64,000 nt of DNA from positions 124,001 to 188,000 of the forward strand of contig JANBPK010000919.1 in the NCBI GenBank assembly GCA_027579435.1, given 5' to 3'. The stretch comes from Candolleomyces eurysporus. Lineage: Eukaryota > Basidiomycota > Agaricomycetes > Agaricales > Psathyrellaceae. A program made the position numbers and the translations under genes. How positions within the stretch are numbered: position 1 is the first letter of the stretch; every line of letters begins with the position of its first letter. This document shows, in pieces, positions 44,420 through 55,823 of the stretch. The notes below the pieces were generated by a model. That model saw only the letters and a list, made by a program, of their open reading frames with translations, was not told the origin of the DNA and searched no databases.

Positions 44420-45589
44420 CTATTTCTTGCCAGCCTCTGGCTGAGGGGGAGGTGGGGGGACGTGCTTGAGTTCTGCAGATCTCTTCCCCTTGGTCCCGTC
44501 TCCGATCTGCTCCCACGGCGACAGCGACTCGAAGTTTCTGTGTGGAATTTGAGTGAAATCAACAAAACGTATCGGAAAACGACAACGCACCGGAAGGCTT
44601 GGGTGAGCTGAAGTGGCTCGTAAACGACACGCTTGCGCTCTTCGTCGTACCTGACCTCCGTGTAACCCTAGAGAGGAGGTTTATGTATGAGTTACAGCCA
44701 GCAAGAGAGTCAGATAATTCAAACTCACGGTAAGAGGGAAGTCTTTTCTCAACGGGTGACCCTCGAAACCTGTACAAAATATTAGCAGGTGTCTGAAAGT
44801 GCTGTAAATTCCCAATTACCATAATCTGTAAGGATGCGACGACTAGAGTGAATGAAATTAGTTCGTGAAAGAAGAAGCAAGATTTTTATAGAACATACAG
44901 GTCAGGGTGTCCCTCGAAGTAAATTCCGTACATGTCCCAGGTCTCTCGCTCATACCTGAAAGCGCGAAAAAGATTGATTAGGCTACTCCCTCAAGAGTTG
45001 ATACAGCGGAACTCACCAATCTGCGCCTCTGAAGACCTCAACCGCACTGGGCACTGGGTCAGCTTCATTAGCGTAGGTCTTGACCCTGATTCTTCCGGCA
45101 TGTTGCACGCTGAGCAAATGGTAGACAACCTCGAAACGCTTTTCGCGTTCAGGGAAGTCGACACCGCTGATGTCCATGACGGCCTTGAACTGGCATTGCG
45201 AGTGGTCGCGGAGGAATGTGAGGACTGGGACGACGCCCGAGGGAGGGACGTAGAGCGTCAACTCGTCCTTCAAGACTGAGAATTGCTGAATGAATTTGGG
45301 CAGGCATTGGGTGATGTAGGATCCATAGGTATGCAATTTCTCAGTAGTTTCGGCATAGAGTGTCTCAGTCAGGTTTGGAGAGGTAGGCTCGTGGAAGGGT
45401 GCTTCAGAGGAGGCTGCTGAACGACCGTGAGCAGAATGTTCGGAGAGGACGGGTTTGACCCTCACCTTGGGCAGCGGACGTTGAGTGCAGACAGCGTCTA
45501 CGCTGAGCACTAACGGCCTGCGAAACAGCCGGGCGCGCTGCGACAGCCCTGAGAGCACGTCCTGAGCGGAGAGCGAGACGGAAAGCCAT
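44420..45589 (-). CDS. NADH:ubiquinone oxidoreductase 30-kDa subunit (NDUFS3), mitochondrial
   Basis: This is a core subunit of respiratory complex I in the hydrophilic arm. The Arg-rich leader (MAFRLALRSGRALRAVAARP...RRRCLHSTSAAQ) is a mitochondrial presequence. A splice at GCCCAAG|GTGAGG joins it to AASSEAPFHEPTSPNL. Conserved mature blocks are [96 protein letters not shown] and PLRKDFPLTGYTEVRYDEER. It ends PPPPQPEAGKK at 44420. Length is near the family's 265-290 residues. It is divergent to BCAS2, with 132 bp between the starts. Confidence 0.93.
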
Positions 45590-45721
45590 GAGCAACGACG
45601 GGGACGAGAAATGTCGCTGGCCAGTCGGGTTGTTGATGATACAAACTGGGTTCGGCGTTTGCCGGCACCCGCCAATTTCGGTCTGGCGCGTCGTGCGCCG
45701 CGGTTTTTGGCATTCGCGACG
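45590..45721. promoter_or_regulatory. Bidirectional promoter region, NDUFS3/BCAS2
   Basis: The region is only 132 bp and GC-rich (for example GGCGCGTCGTGCGCCGCGG near 45685), with no TATA box. It must serve both divergent genes, unless promoters extend into coding sequence. Confidence 0.5.
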
Positions 45722-46546
45722 ATGGCAGCAGTAGACGACGGTTCATCCAACGACATTTTCGACAGTCTTCCCTACTACGATGACGACCTCCAAAATTTTC
45801 CTCATCTCCAACAGAAGGTAGAACAGGAGCTCGCGCGCGAGTTGAAGAAAGTGGATCAGACAGCTCTGCATCCAAAGGTGCCACCACCTGTCGAGCTCTT
45901 CACTGTTCGTGAGCACTATTTTGCTTTGCTCTGCTATTTCTCAATATTTATTCTGGTTCAAGGATAATCCATTGCTCAAGGGCGAGCTGGATCGTGCCAG
46001 AGCAAGTCAGCCATTGCCTCCACTGGACACTCTGAGATACCAGCTGCCGGGTCCCACGTCGAATCCTGGGTCGGACGAGGAATGGAAAGTTGCTCTTGAC
46101 AATGCACGAGCACAGTTGAAGCATCAGCAGATTCGGTGAGTCTTCCCGTTACATTCAACCTCTACAGTCGTTCATCCACACATACAAGACAAACCAACCT
46201 CGCACTTCTCCAAACATACGGCGCGAACGCCTGGAAAATCAACAACTACCTGTTGGAGTCCACAACCAAACAGGTAGAACAAGCCTCTGAAAAGTTGAAG
46301 CAGCTGACTATCGACGTCAACCGTGAACGAAAGAATGATCAGGTAAGTTCGGCGGTGTGTCCACACACAACACCCTGCTGACTCGCTCGCTACCAGGATC
46401 GACTTGGCAAGCAGCTGACGTCCTTGGAGACCCGCTGGACGGAGCTTATATCAAACATTTTGCAAATTGAGATGGCGAATATTGCGCTGGATGTTGAGAT
46501 TGATCGCCTCAATAAGAGGGAGGCAGAGCTGGCGGAGCAGCTTTGA
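45722..46546 (+). CDS. Pre-mRNA-splicing factor SPF27 (BCAS2/Cwf7)
   Basis: BCAS2/SPF27 is a core subunit of the Prp19/NineTeen complex in the spliceosome. The start MAAVDDGSSNDIFDSLPYYD leads to DDLQNFPHLQQKVEQELARE, HPKVPPPVELFT|DNPLLKGEL and LDTLRYQLPGP. After an intron comes TNLALLQTYGANAWKINNYL, the family signature, and then a coiled coil (KQVEQASEKLKQLTIDVNRE, RWTELISNILQIEMANIALD) ending REAELAEQL. About 215 residues, normal for the family. Four exons join by short introns. An upstream in-frame ATG at 45611 would add 37 residues, but 45722 fits the family start. Confidence 0.88.
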
Positions 46547-46938
46547 GTGAATCTGCTGTTATCTTCCTCTGTATTATTTCTTGTAGCTCATAATGGACTG
46601 CTTCGGCTCCCTGACGGGGCCTCGTTGAATACCCGTTGCAGACGACGTCTTTGGGGAGTGAGATTCCAAGCCGAAGTGCCCCGGAATAGTTGCCAAACTT
46701 AGATGTATGAATGCCCCTGGCCGGCCGGTGTGGGATCACCATTGGGAGAGTTGGCAGGTTTGCACATCCTCCCTTCACGCTGGCGGTGAATCCCCAGGTA
46801 CGCCATGAAATGCGTCGCTGAGCCAGAATACAGTCACCCTGACGATGTCTCGCTGCTCCTTTCACTGGATAAACCTCTATTTCATCCAGTTTTTTTAGGG
46901 AAGACAAGAACCACGCAAAAGCGTCTTAAGACGCGTTT
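46547..46938. other. Intergenic: BCAS2 3' flank and promoter of the large gene
   Basis: No gene was found. The stretch before 46939 is mixed in composition with no TATA box. A GGCCGGCC palindrome lies near 46722. Confidence 0.4.
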
Positions 46939-49900
46939 ATGGCCAATATCGAGACTGCGAACACTGCACCGTCGACCAGGTCGAGCCCTGATGGCGAAGA
47001 GTCCGCGATTCAACAGTCCGGAGAAGTCGCTTCCGCGACGGAGACCTTGAAGGAGTCTGGCGTTTCAACGACAACGACGGCGTCATCGTCGTCCGTTCCA
47101 GCGCCTAGCTCTGCAACGACGACTCCTGCCCAAACCCAGCCATCGGGGCAGCCTCCTAGACCGTCCCTTGTACCACTGGGGTCATCCCAATCCTCAGCCT
47201 CGACGACGACGGCTCACCCAAAGAAGTTCAGCGCGGTCAATGTGAACAAGAAGTTTCTCGAGAAGACGGCCCAGGCAGCTTCAGCAAGTGCTTCATCCGC
47301 ATCGTCTTCAGCAAAGACAAGCGCTGCAGTCGGTGAGCGCATTTTTAAATTGAGATTCTTTCCCAAAAATTGGATGTTCATGCCGCTATCAGCACGACCT
47401 GTAGTTACTCCCACCACATCCCATTCTCGTCTAGTGACAACGAAGCTGACAGCAACGCCCGCTCCTTCAACCGCTGGATGGTCGAGACCGACATCAGTCG
47501 CCCCACCTTCTTCCACAGCAAATAACTCTCCAAATAGCACTTCGCCGCTGCCAACTTCCGCCACCGTTTCCAATCCTTCTTCCGCTGCTCCTCAATTACC
47601 TCATGTTGGCAAGGTTATCCAACCGCAACCAAAGTCGGCCGCCTCAACCGCGGCGATGAAGGAAACGTACTCAGTTGGTAAACCTGTGTGGGGTAACGTG
47701 AAGCCTCCTTCTGCGTCTGTGCGGCTCGAGATTCCTGCAGAGGATTTTCCCACTGCTGCCGAGGTAGCCCAAATTTCGTCCAACAAGAAGGCAAAATCGG
47801 AAGAGAGCAAGTCACCCGTGGAAGCAGCCAAGCAAGCGAGGTCAGAGGAGGCAGACGCCTTCCGTGGCGTGCACCTGGATCCTAATGCCCATCATTGGGA
47901 TGAGGTGAGTTGCCCTTTTACTAAACACTAACGATAAATTCGAATAATACTCTCAGATGGAAGAGGATGACGATGATTTTCTGGGCGGAGTGGTTGAGTT
48001 TGGTGATGGCAGGCAATATAAGGTGGAATCTGTGGACGGGAGTGCTGCTTCTCCAGAAGTTGGTCCTAAACCTACAGAGGGTATCGAGAAAGTGCAAGAC
48101 CGTTTCATGGACGACTTTGATCGCAGTTGGCCCAGGTCGAAACCCTCACCAGCATTGTCATCGCACGAAGTCCCAGCCGCCCACGATATCACAAGAAGTC
48201 CATCGGGATCGGCGAACGGCTTGCATCCTGGCTCGTCTCCAGTCGAATCATCCCGAGTTCTTTTCAACGAGAGATCCAACCGATTAGAGCCTTATAATCG
48301 GCAGCCATCATCTTCCAAGCGTCCTGGTTTCCACGACACCGAAGGAAGAGGCGCTCGTGACTATTCTGGGCCATCCCAAAATGTCCAGGTTTTGCATAAG
48401 CCCTCATCTAACGAATTTGGTTCTCGTAATCGACGATTCAGTAGCGCAAGCAATGGCTCAGCGGTTCCTTCACCAAGAGATAGCCACTTCCCTCGCCGGG
48501 ACGGCCCCCCTCCAAGTCCAAGGATGTCCAGGGATGGAAGCCATGCGATGGGGCCCTCAATGTCGCAGGGAGGACGCGATCGGGACTCTCGACGAGGCAA
48601 CATGGGGCCACCACCTGTACCTCCTCACGCACTGAAATCCGCACAGGAAAATGGTCGGTCCTTACCCCCGCATCTTACCCAGTATCCTCCCTCTCGACGT
48701 GAATCTCGTTTTACTCGCGATGAGCCACCTACACCTGGCAGTCTCAAGGCTCCCAGCCTTCCGTCTCAGTCCCCTATATCTGGGCATGCCCAACTGTCGG
48801 CAGTGTCGCCTGTCATTGGTTCACTGGCTGGCCTCCCTCTCCCTATTGGAACAGACTTAGAAGAAGCTCGTAAAGATGTCATGCACACTGCTGCCGCTCG
48901 TGCCAAGCAACGTCGTGAGCAAGAAGAAGCGGAGCGTGAGGCGCAGAAAGAGCGTGCGCGTCGGAAAGCTCAAGAACTAGAGGAGAAGATGAGGGCCTCC
49001 CAATTAGAGAAGGAGAAGGAACAGGAGAACCAGAACCAGAAGAAAGCTGCGGATGAGGCTTCCAAACAGGAACAGGAACAAGCCTCTTCTCTTCCAGCGA
49101 CCCAACCCTCTCAGGCAAGCGCTTCCATAACGACACTCCTTGAGATGTTTCTAACATTGATTGTCTTCGTAGAATGACATTGTTGACTCTATCATCCACG
49201 ACGCGGTCAAGAGTGCGCAGCCTGTGGAATCTCAGCGGGCTAGGCCAGAAGCTCATTCATCGAAGCCTTCGAGACCTCCTGGCGATCCTTTCCCCGGCAG
49301 ACGACCATCGACCTTCCCTCCCAAGCCCTCTGCTGAACCTCCGAAAGGGGACTCTTGGCGATCCAGCATTCCTTCTGTCCCCGTCCCTCCTCTTCAACAA
49401 CGCAAGTCATCTTCAGGATTCGTCGCGTCCTCAACTGTAGCCCTTGATGCGGCAGTGGATACGAAGAAGGAAGATCTCGAAATCGTTGACTTCTCGGATT
49501 TGGGCAAGCTCGTGGACGGCCCTCGATCTAAGGAGGCTAGCGAGAAATCTGCACATTCACGTCCACCTCGTCCCGTTGCCAGCGACTTTTTCGACGAGAA
49601 GAGGCCTTCACCTGAGCAAGAAACGGCTGAGCCAATGTCTTGGCGTAGGAAAGCACCCGATGTGCAGGAGCAAACGACGTCTGTCTCTGACAAGCGTGAA
49701 TCTAGCACTTCAAAAGAACGTCAGACTCCTCCTACCAAGGACGGTTCATCACCGAACGCCCCCAATTTCGTCGAGCAGTCGATTCCATCGGGTGCAACTG
49801 CGACAAAGGATCCCTCGACGTCCCAAGATGGTCGACACACCACAAACTTGCCCCATGCGTCATCAGGCCCACCCCGTACACCACGGAACCAAACATTCTA

Positions 49901-52103
49901 CAAGGAATACAAGGAAGCCACTATGTCCTCTTTGGATGACACGATGTCCAGAATCAAAGGCGCCATAGTTCATATGAAATCGCATGAAGTACCGTCTTCC
50001 GACACTCAACCTGAACAGGTCCAGACCAAGGCTCATCCTGTGCAGAGCTCTCTCAAGACTCCATTCCGAGAGAAATGGGTACCACCGGCTCGAAGAACTC
50101 GTTCAGTTGGTTTTGTGGAGGATGAAGAGCGGGAAGTGTTCGATGTGACCGTCACTACACGTCCTTCTTCACCACCACCTCCTGTGCTCAACGTACGGCT
50201 TCCAAAGCAATCCCGTCCTGTTGAACCCATCCATCGGAAACAATTGCAACTTTTCCACAGGCCGCCCTTCCCACCGCGATATGAAATTCTAACCTTCGAG
50301 CCTCCCGTAGATGGCATGAGAAGGGACTTCTCCTTGAACAGTGTTCTATTCCGTAGGCCTGCCATTATCAAGGGAAAGATAAAATATCACGTGTCCCTTC
50401 CTCGGTCGAGGGCAAGCAAAGGCATAATTCGTGGTTTTGGCAAGCCTGCTGCTGCGGACAGCTCGGCATCCTGGAGAAAGCCCGCCGCACCGTCAGTAAC
50501 GAGCCCGATTCAGGCACTCCCCGACTCTTCTGAAAATACGGGCTTGAGCACCATGAGCAGATCACCTCCCCCGGAACTTTCAACGACGGAGACCAACATC
50601 GCATCCATCCCAAAGCCGACGGAATCAGCTGCCTCGAGAGTTGAATCGCATCCTGCTGTACGCTCCCGCCCACAGCCCAAGATGCCAGCTGGATCTGCTG
50701 TCGCTGTGATGCGCGATTCGAAGATTGATGTCATTGAGTCTAACGTGAAGACGTCGGTAAACTTCATCGTCTCTGACGAGCTCGAAGAAGTCAGGGAACC
50801 TGCTCAAACTGTGGAAGATCTTCCTGCAGAAGCGCCCACTACCATCTCGCCACCAAATGACCTCTCTCCGCCGACACAAAATCTCCAGCCTATCACTAAG
50901 CCTGTTTCAGCGCCTCAAGCGACTGGTGACAAAGCTCCATTGCATGAGTCTTCCCTGCTTGTATCACAACCTGAAATCAAGCCTTCGGACAATGCTAATA
51001 CGGTAAGCCTTTGATTTGATCGCAAGACTGTTGCTGACTCCTACATGTTCAAGACGGAACGATCCCCATTCAAATCCACTAACCACCAAGCACTCCCCTG
51101 GTCAAGGTCTTCTTTGAATGTGCCGCCTTTGAGAGAGTCCACGTCGAGAGGACCCGATCCCGAACATCTTAAAGCCCTCTGGTCGCAACCGGAGCCATCG
51201 GATGAAGCAGGAATACACCATGTCAACTCTTTAGAGGGCATTGCTGACGACTTGACTTCGCTGCCATTCACCCTCCACGAGGTGAAATCCGAGGACGGTT
51301 CGACACCGCCCCCTCAGGCAGCTGCCCCTCCACCGCCCTCGCGTATGTCATTGCACGATGTTACGCGTGCCTTCCAGCAAGTTCCTCAATCAGCATCCTC
51401 GACTAGTGCACCTTCCCGGCCCACCATATCACCTCCGTCCACCAATGCGCCCGTGGCCAGGCCAACATACCAGTACAACACACTACCGCCTAATGGTATG
51501 CGAAATCCATACGCATCCTACCCCTCTCCTGTGACTAGCCACTCACCCGCACCGGGAATGGGAATGATGTATTCCCATCCCCCTCCCCCTATGGCATCTG
51601 CTAGCCCTATCCCCAGTCGTATGCAAGTCAATGCTGTATATCCTCCTCCACAATCGATGTGGGTGCCTATGATGGGACCCTCGCCACCCACTGCGAATGG
51701 GATGATGCGGCCTATGGCTTATCCAGCACCGGCCCAAATGATGCCCTACAGTCCTTCAGCTCCCCCATCCAACAATATCTACCCACAGCATGTCGGTGCC
51801 CCACCCAGCCAACCTTCTTCGAACCCAGTGCAGGGTAATAGAAACCGCAACATGCCCGGAATGAGTCCTGCTTTGTCCCATCCCCCTATGTATCCTACCA
51901 GTCCTATGATGATGCACGCGCACGCACACACCCCTGCCATGCAAAGTCACGGCTATGCTCCCTTGCCGGCAGGCAGAGGTCAACCGAGACACGAAAATGC
52001 TCACCTAGGTCCTCAGCAACATCCGACACCTTCTCAGCAGCAATCGCACGTCGTATATCCCGGGGCTACACCTACAGCGCCATATCCACGGTCTGGTTGG
52101 TAG
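46939..52103 (+). CDS. Very large disordered protein with coiled coil (~1,646 residues)
   Basis: Not recognised. Five exons (46939-47331, 47396-47904, 47957-49114, 49173-51002, 51055-52103) join in frame. The first 300 residues are Ser/Thr/Pro-rich (QPSGQPPRPSLVPLG). A conserved-looking patch follows at the second junction: NAHHWDE|MEEDDDDFLGGVVEFGDGRQ, then RFMDDFDRSWPRSK. A Lys/Glu/Arg coiled coil lies around residues 595-680 (RREQEEAEREAQKERARRKA). A short ordered stretch around residues 1030-1080 reads PPFPPRYEILTFEPPVDGMR and SVLFRRPAIIKGKIKYHVSL. The C-terminal ~330 residues are Pro/Met/Gln/Ser-rich (MGMMYSHPPPPMASASP, PGATPTAPYPRSGW). The intron at 49115-49172 begins GC (CAG|GCAAGC), with no GT alternative. 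It is possibly an RNA-granule or scaffolding protein (inference only). Confidence 0.8.
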
Positions 52104-52314
52104 ACTTCCATAGTGTTAGTGTAGCATCTCTGTAATCGCTCTATGTTATGTTCCATATCTGTACTTCCATTTCTTGTTGTTCTTTTTGTTCTTGGAACAG
52201 GATAGATCCAAAAGCCTTTTACAGAGTGATAAGCAAGGACATCTATTACGGTCTAAGGCGCTCATATATCGGCAGATACATATTGCATTAGCTCGAGCAT
52301 GTCTGTCTATCTGT

Positions 52315-54010
52315 CTATGTAGCGAGAGAGACGGCCTGTTCAGCTGCCTCATCCAGTCCGTCGAAAGCGATAATCTTCAAGCCAGACTCCTTGATCATCC
52401 TTGACACGTCCTCAAGATTAGCGGGAAAGCCGGTTGACACAGATTTGGAAAATACGTACTGCTTGGCCTCGGCTTCTTTGGTTCCCTTCAACCGGACTAC
52501 CAAAGGAATCTTAAGGTCGAGTTCCTTGGTAGCCTTAATGACACCTTCAGCAATATAGTCGCACCGCATGATACCTGGGAGAATTCCGTGAGATAACAAG
52601 ACCACCGGGTTCATACGGGATACTCACCGCCGAAAATGTTGATGAAGATGCTCTTGACTTTAGGATCAGCCAGGAGAATTTCAAAGGCCTTCTTTACAGT
52701 TTCCGGGGTTGCTCCACTGCGAAAGTCATCGGAAGATGTCAGAACGGGGTAGATAGGTATTCCGGAACGGAAGAAGCACTGACCCTCCGACGTCGAGGAA
52801 GTTAGCTGGGTTGCCGCCGTGGAGGGAAAGGACGTCCATAGTGGCCATGGCGAGACCTGCACCGTTGACGAGGCAGCCGATGTTGCCGTCGAGCTTGATG
52901 AAGTTGAGGTTGGCCTTTTGGGCTTCAACCTCGGAAGGCTCCTCTTGAGAGATGTCTCGCAGAGCGAAGACGTCCTTCTGACGGAAATCAGCATTGTCGT
53001 CGAAACCGAACTTGGCGTCCATGCTGAATTGCTTGTTAGTTGAATGGGCAGCTAAGGGAAGGTCTAAAGACTTGCCAGAGGACTGCGCCGTCGGTGGTGA
53101 GGGCCATTGGGTTGATTTCGATTTGGGTAGCATCCTTTTCCTTGAAGATACGATAGAGGTTGATGAAGATGTCGGCAGCCTCGTTTTGGGTTTGTTCGTT
53201 GCTGAAGCCGAGTTTCTTCGCGACTTCGACGGCCTCTGGCTTGGACAAGCCCTTCTCGAAATCAATGGGGGTGGTGATGATAGCGCTGGGGTCCTTAGCA
53301 GCGACCTCTTCGATGTTCATGCCTCCCTGAGCAGAGGCGACGAGGACAACACCTTGAGTTGTACGATCGTTCAGGACGGCAACGTAGTATTCATGGGCTG
53401 GTTGACGGCGCTCGGCCAACATGACAGCATTGCAGATACGACCTCCTGCGCCTGTTTGCTTGGTGATGAGCTTGGAGCCGATCATCTTGCTCGCAAACTC
53501 CTTGGCCTGCTCAGCACTTTCTCATGTTCAGCACGGGGTCAAATTTCGCGGAAGCGGAGGACACACCTGCTAACCATGTGCACTCCACCCTGAAGACCAG
53601 TATCGAAGTGGCCCTTTCCGCGACCACCGGCCAACACCTGGGCCTTGATGACGAGCTCATCTTTACCTGAAGAGTGTTCTAGTTTCGACGCGCCAGATAG
53701 AGACGGAGACTGTACCAAAGTTCTTTGCAACCTCGAAAGCCTCCTGAGCGGAATGCGCAGGAACACTCTTTGGCGTTGGGATGCCATACTGCAGTGGGGA
53801 CACTAATCAGTGTCGGTTAGGCTGATGTCGGGTGGGCCAACACGCACGGAATTGAGCAATTTCATGGACTGGTACTCATGGATGGACAAGAAGCGTCTCT
53901 GGCCAGCAGACGCGGCCTGTGGATTGAAAGAACAGTCAGGAACTATGCTAGCCAAGCCCCATAGCACCCACCCGTGCCAGCGATGAAGCCTTTCCGATAT
54001 AGCGAAACAT
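52315..54010 (-). CDS. LSC2: Succinyl-CoA ligase beta subunit, mitochondrial
   Basis: This is the beta chain of succinyl-CoA synthetase in the TCA cycle. A mitochondrial presequence ([20 protein letters not shown]) precedes [20 protein letters not shown] and [20 protein letters not shown]. The ATP-grasp motifs follow: [111 protein letters not shown] and [16 protein letters not shown]. It ends AEQAVSLAT. The last intron runs from GTACGTATT to GTGTCAAG, giving [17 protein letters not shown] in frame. About ten short introns are present. The 3' end is convergent to the large disordered gene, 211 bp apart. Confidence 0.94.
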
Positions 54011-54650
54011 GGGTATCAGAGGATGAGAGGAAAATTCGAAGGGTTCCGTCGCGGTGACGAGACTCACTGAGCCCGGATTGATGGCACCCACGTTGCTACT
54101 GCTACTGCTTAGTCAGCACTTGCATCATACTTGGAGGAGTCGTTTATCTCTTTTTCTCCTTGTCCAAAGCGCAGACGACGGTCGATGGCGCCAACGCACC
54201 TCCAGTCTCTCACCAGGCCTGTTTCATAGCTGGCTATGGCTCTCTTTGGCAGAGGGAACATCTCGCTTTGAGTTCGAACGACTTAGCTCATGGGTCGTCC
54301 GAAATTAAGCAGAGATATATCTCGACTTTCCTTTTTCCACCTACTGGCAGGTGTATCCAGCTGGAACTCCGCGTCGGACGTCATGGCGGTCTGAATGGAG
54401 GGAACTCCAGTGGGTTCGAGGACCAGCAAAATCGTTGGGGTATGAGGTCAGGCGGTCAGCAGCGTGTTGAACTCGAGGCATGTTTTGATACGATCCACCC
54501 TCGGACCTCGCTTGTAGCATAGTCCTGTGCAGTATTTATGGCAGATAAATATCTTCGGTTTAACAGCCCCCTTCTCTCGATCATAATCCTCCTCTTTCCC
54601 AGTTAGTAATGCAACAATCGTCCGCTGAGGTTTCTCTTCCTTCCACCAAC
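54011..54650. other. Intergenic: divergent LSC2/DinB region with a run of hairpins
   Basis: No gene is supported; the 120-codon ORF at 54160-54522 has no motif. Four inverted repeats follow each other in 100 bp: CATAG/CTATG at 54225-54238, CTCT/AGAG at 54242-54254, a 10-bp arm pair TTCGAACGAC / GTCGTCCGAA (one mismatch) at 54273-54303, and the palindrome GAGATATATCTC at 54312-54323. This could be an RNA structure or transcription-factor sites. Confidence 0.4.
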
Positions 54651-55466
54651 ATGGCCCCCGACACTTCCAACACTGACCGAAAGGAGACCCTGTTCCAGCA
54701 ATTAGCGGTTGCAAAAACGGTCCTCTCTCAGGCTGTGGACTTGGTAGATAATCACCTTCAGGCAGACGACCAGCTCTCTGTCCAGTCGCAATACATGCCT
54801 GGCTCCACCATTGGTCTGTCGCACTTCAAGTGGCTACGCGTGTATCATTAGGACTCAATTCTCGCCAGGAAAACATCTGCGTCATGCTAGAGATCACTTC
54901 GCTCTCCTGTTGGACTGCATGGTGAAGCAGCCGCCTTACGTTCTGTCCTATGACATTCGTATCCGGAACACACCCATGGAAACCAGTTTATCGGGGGCGC
55001 GGTCGGCCTTGTTGGAAACCATAAAGCAACTGGAAGAAGTTGTTCCAAAAGTAAAATTGGACGAACCTTTGACCCTCCATGCTATCACACCCCATATGCA
55101 CGAATTCCAGTCAACGTTTGGCCGGGAGGTGGGTAGATGTTGATTTGGGATGGTCCTTAACATCGGCGCTGACTCTCTCTAGCTGTGGTTCGCGAGCCTG
55201 CATTGCGTTCACCATTGGTCTATGGTGAGTCCCATTCCGTCCCGGTACCATTTTTTCAGCTCTCAAACCAATAACTAACGGTTTCTTTAGGTCCGAGTCA
55301 TAGCTGGCGAGATAGTGAGTGCACCAAACGGAGTCTTCTTGATTTTCAAATTCAGTTGATCACCGCTAACCAGGGTATCAAACTGCACGAGGATTTCGGT
55401 TTCGCCCCTTCCACCTTAGTCTATCAAGGTGAAAATGCATCCAGTGTCGAAAGCCAGGCTAGTTAA
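54651..55466 (+). CDS. DinB-like superfamily metal-binding protein
   Basis: This resembles the DinB/YfiT four-helix fold, known mostly from bacterial metal-dependent enzymes; the fungal role is unknown. The start MAPDTSNTDRKETLFQQLAV leads to LSQAVDLVDNHLQADDQ, then PGSTI|GKHLRHARDHFALLLD with the first His cluster, YDIRIRNTPMETSLSGARSA, FGRE|LWFASLHCVHHWSM with the second His cluster, VRVIAGEI|GIKLHEDFGFAPST, and the end ASSVESQAS. Paired His residues in these positions fit a metal site. Five exons join in frame; the exons encoding LWFASLHCVHHWSM and VRVIAGEI are only 42 and 24 nt. About 190 residues. An ATG at 54609 would add 14 residues. Confidence 0.7.
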
Positions 55467-55823
55467 ATGACGAGTTCTTAGACCGGCAGGGGGCACCGTT
55501 GCGGAGAGCCAACCTTTGATTGGGGGCGCCCTGCGATCGATCGGCGTCGTTTTCAACTTTTATGTATTTAATAGTCTCTCCATAACATCTTGTACCCACC
55601 TTCGACCGAAATTTCTTCACAGGAAGGGCAGCCATGTGGTGGTCGACATCGTATCGATATGAGTTTAGCGCTCGCCTTGAGCCCATCTACCCGCTCCCCG
55701 CTGACAAAGCGTTGATGGGATCTTCTGAGGATCTCGAACACCTGCTGAGCGCCTGCCATCACTGCCGGGTCCATACTCTGACACCCGCTTCGCGAAAGCG
55801 TTCTGCTTTAAACCTCCTTCAAG
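55467..55823. other. Intergenic: DinB 3' flank and RPD3 promoter
   Basis: No gene was called. Short ORFs here have no motif and no splicing support. The RPD3 leader is T/C-rich just before 55824. Confidence 0.4.

Noticed and set aside
51543..52004. Minus-strand ORFs with His/Arg-rich products
   Set aside because: Antisense of the Pro/Met-rich C-terminus of the large protein; composition bias only.
54255..54312. A 5S-rRNA-like string (GTCCGAAATTAAGCAG)
   Set aside because: Only a short word matches; the rest of the 5S structure and internal control regions are absent.
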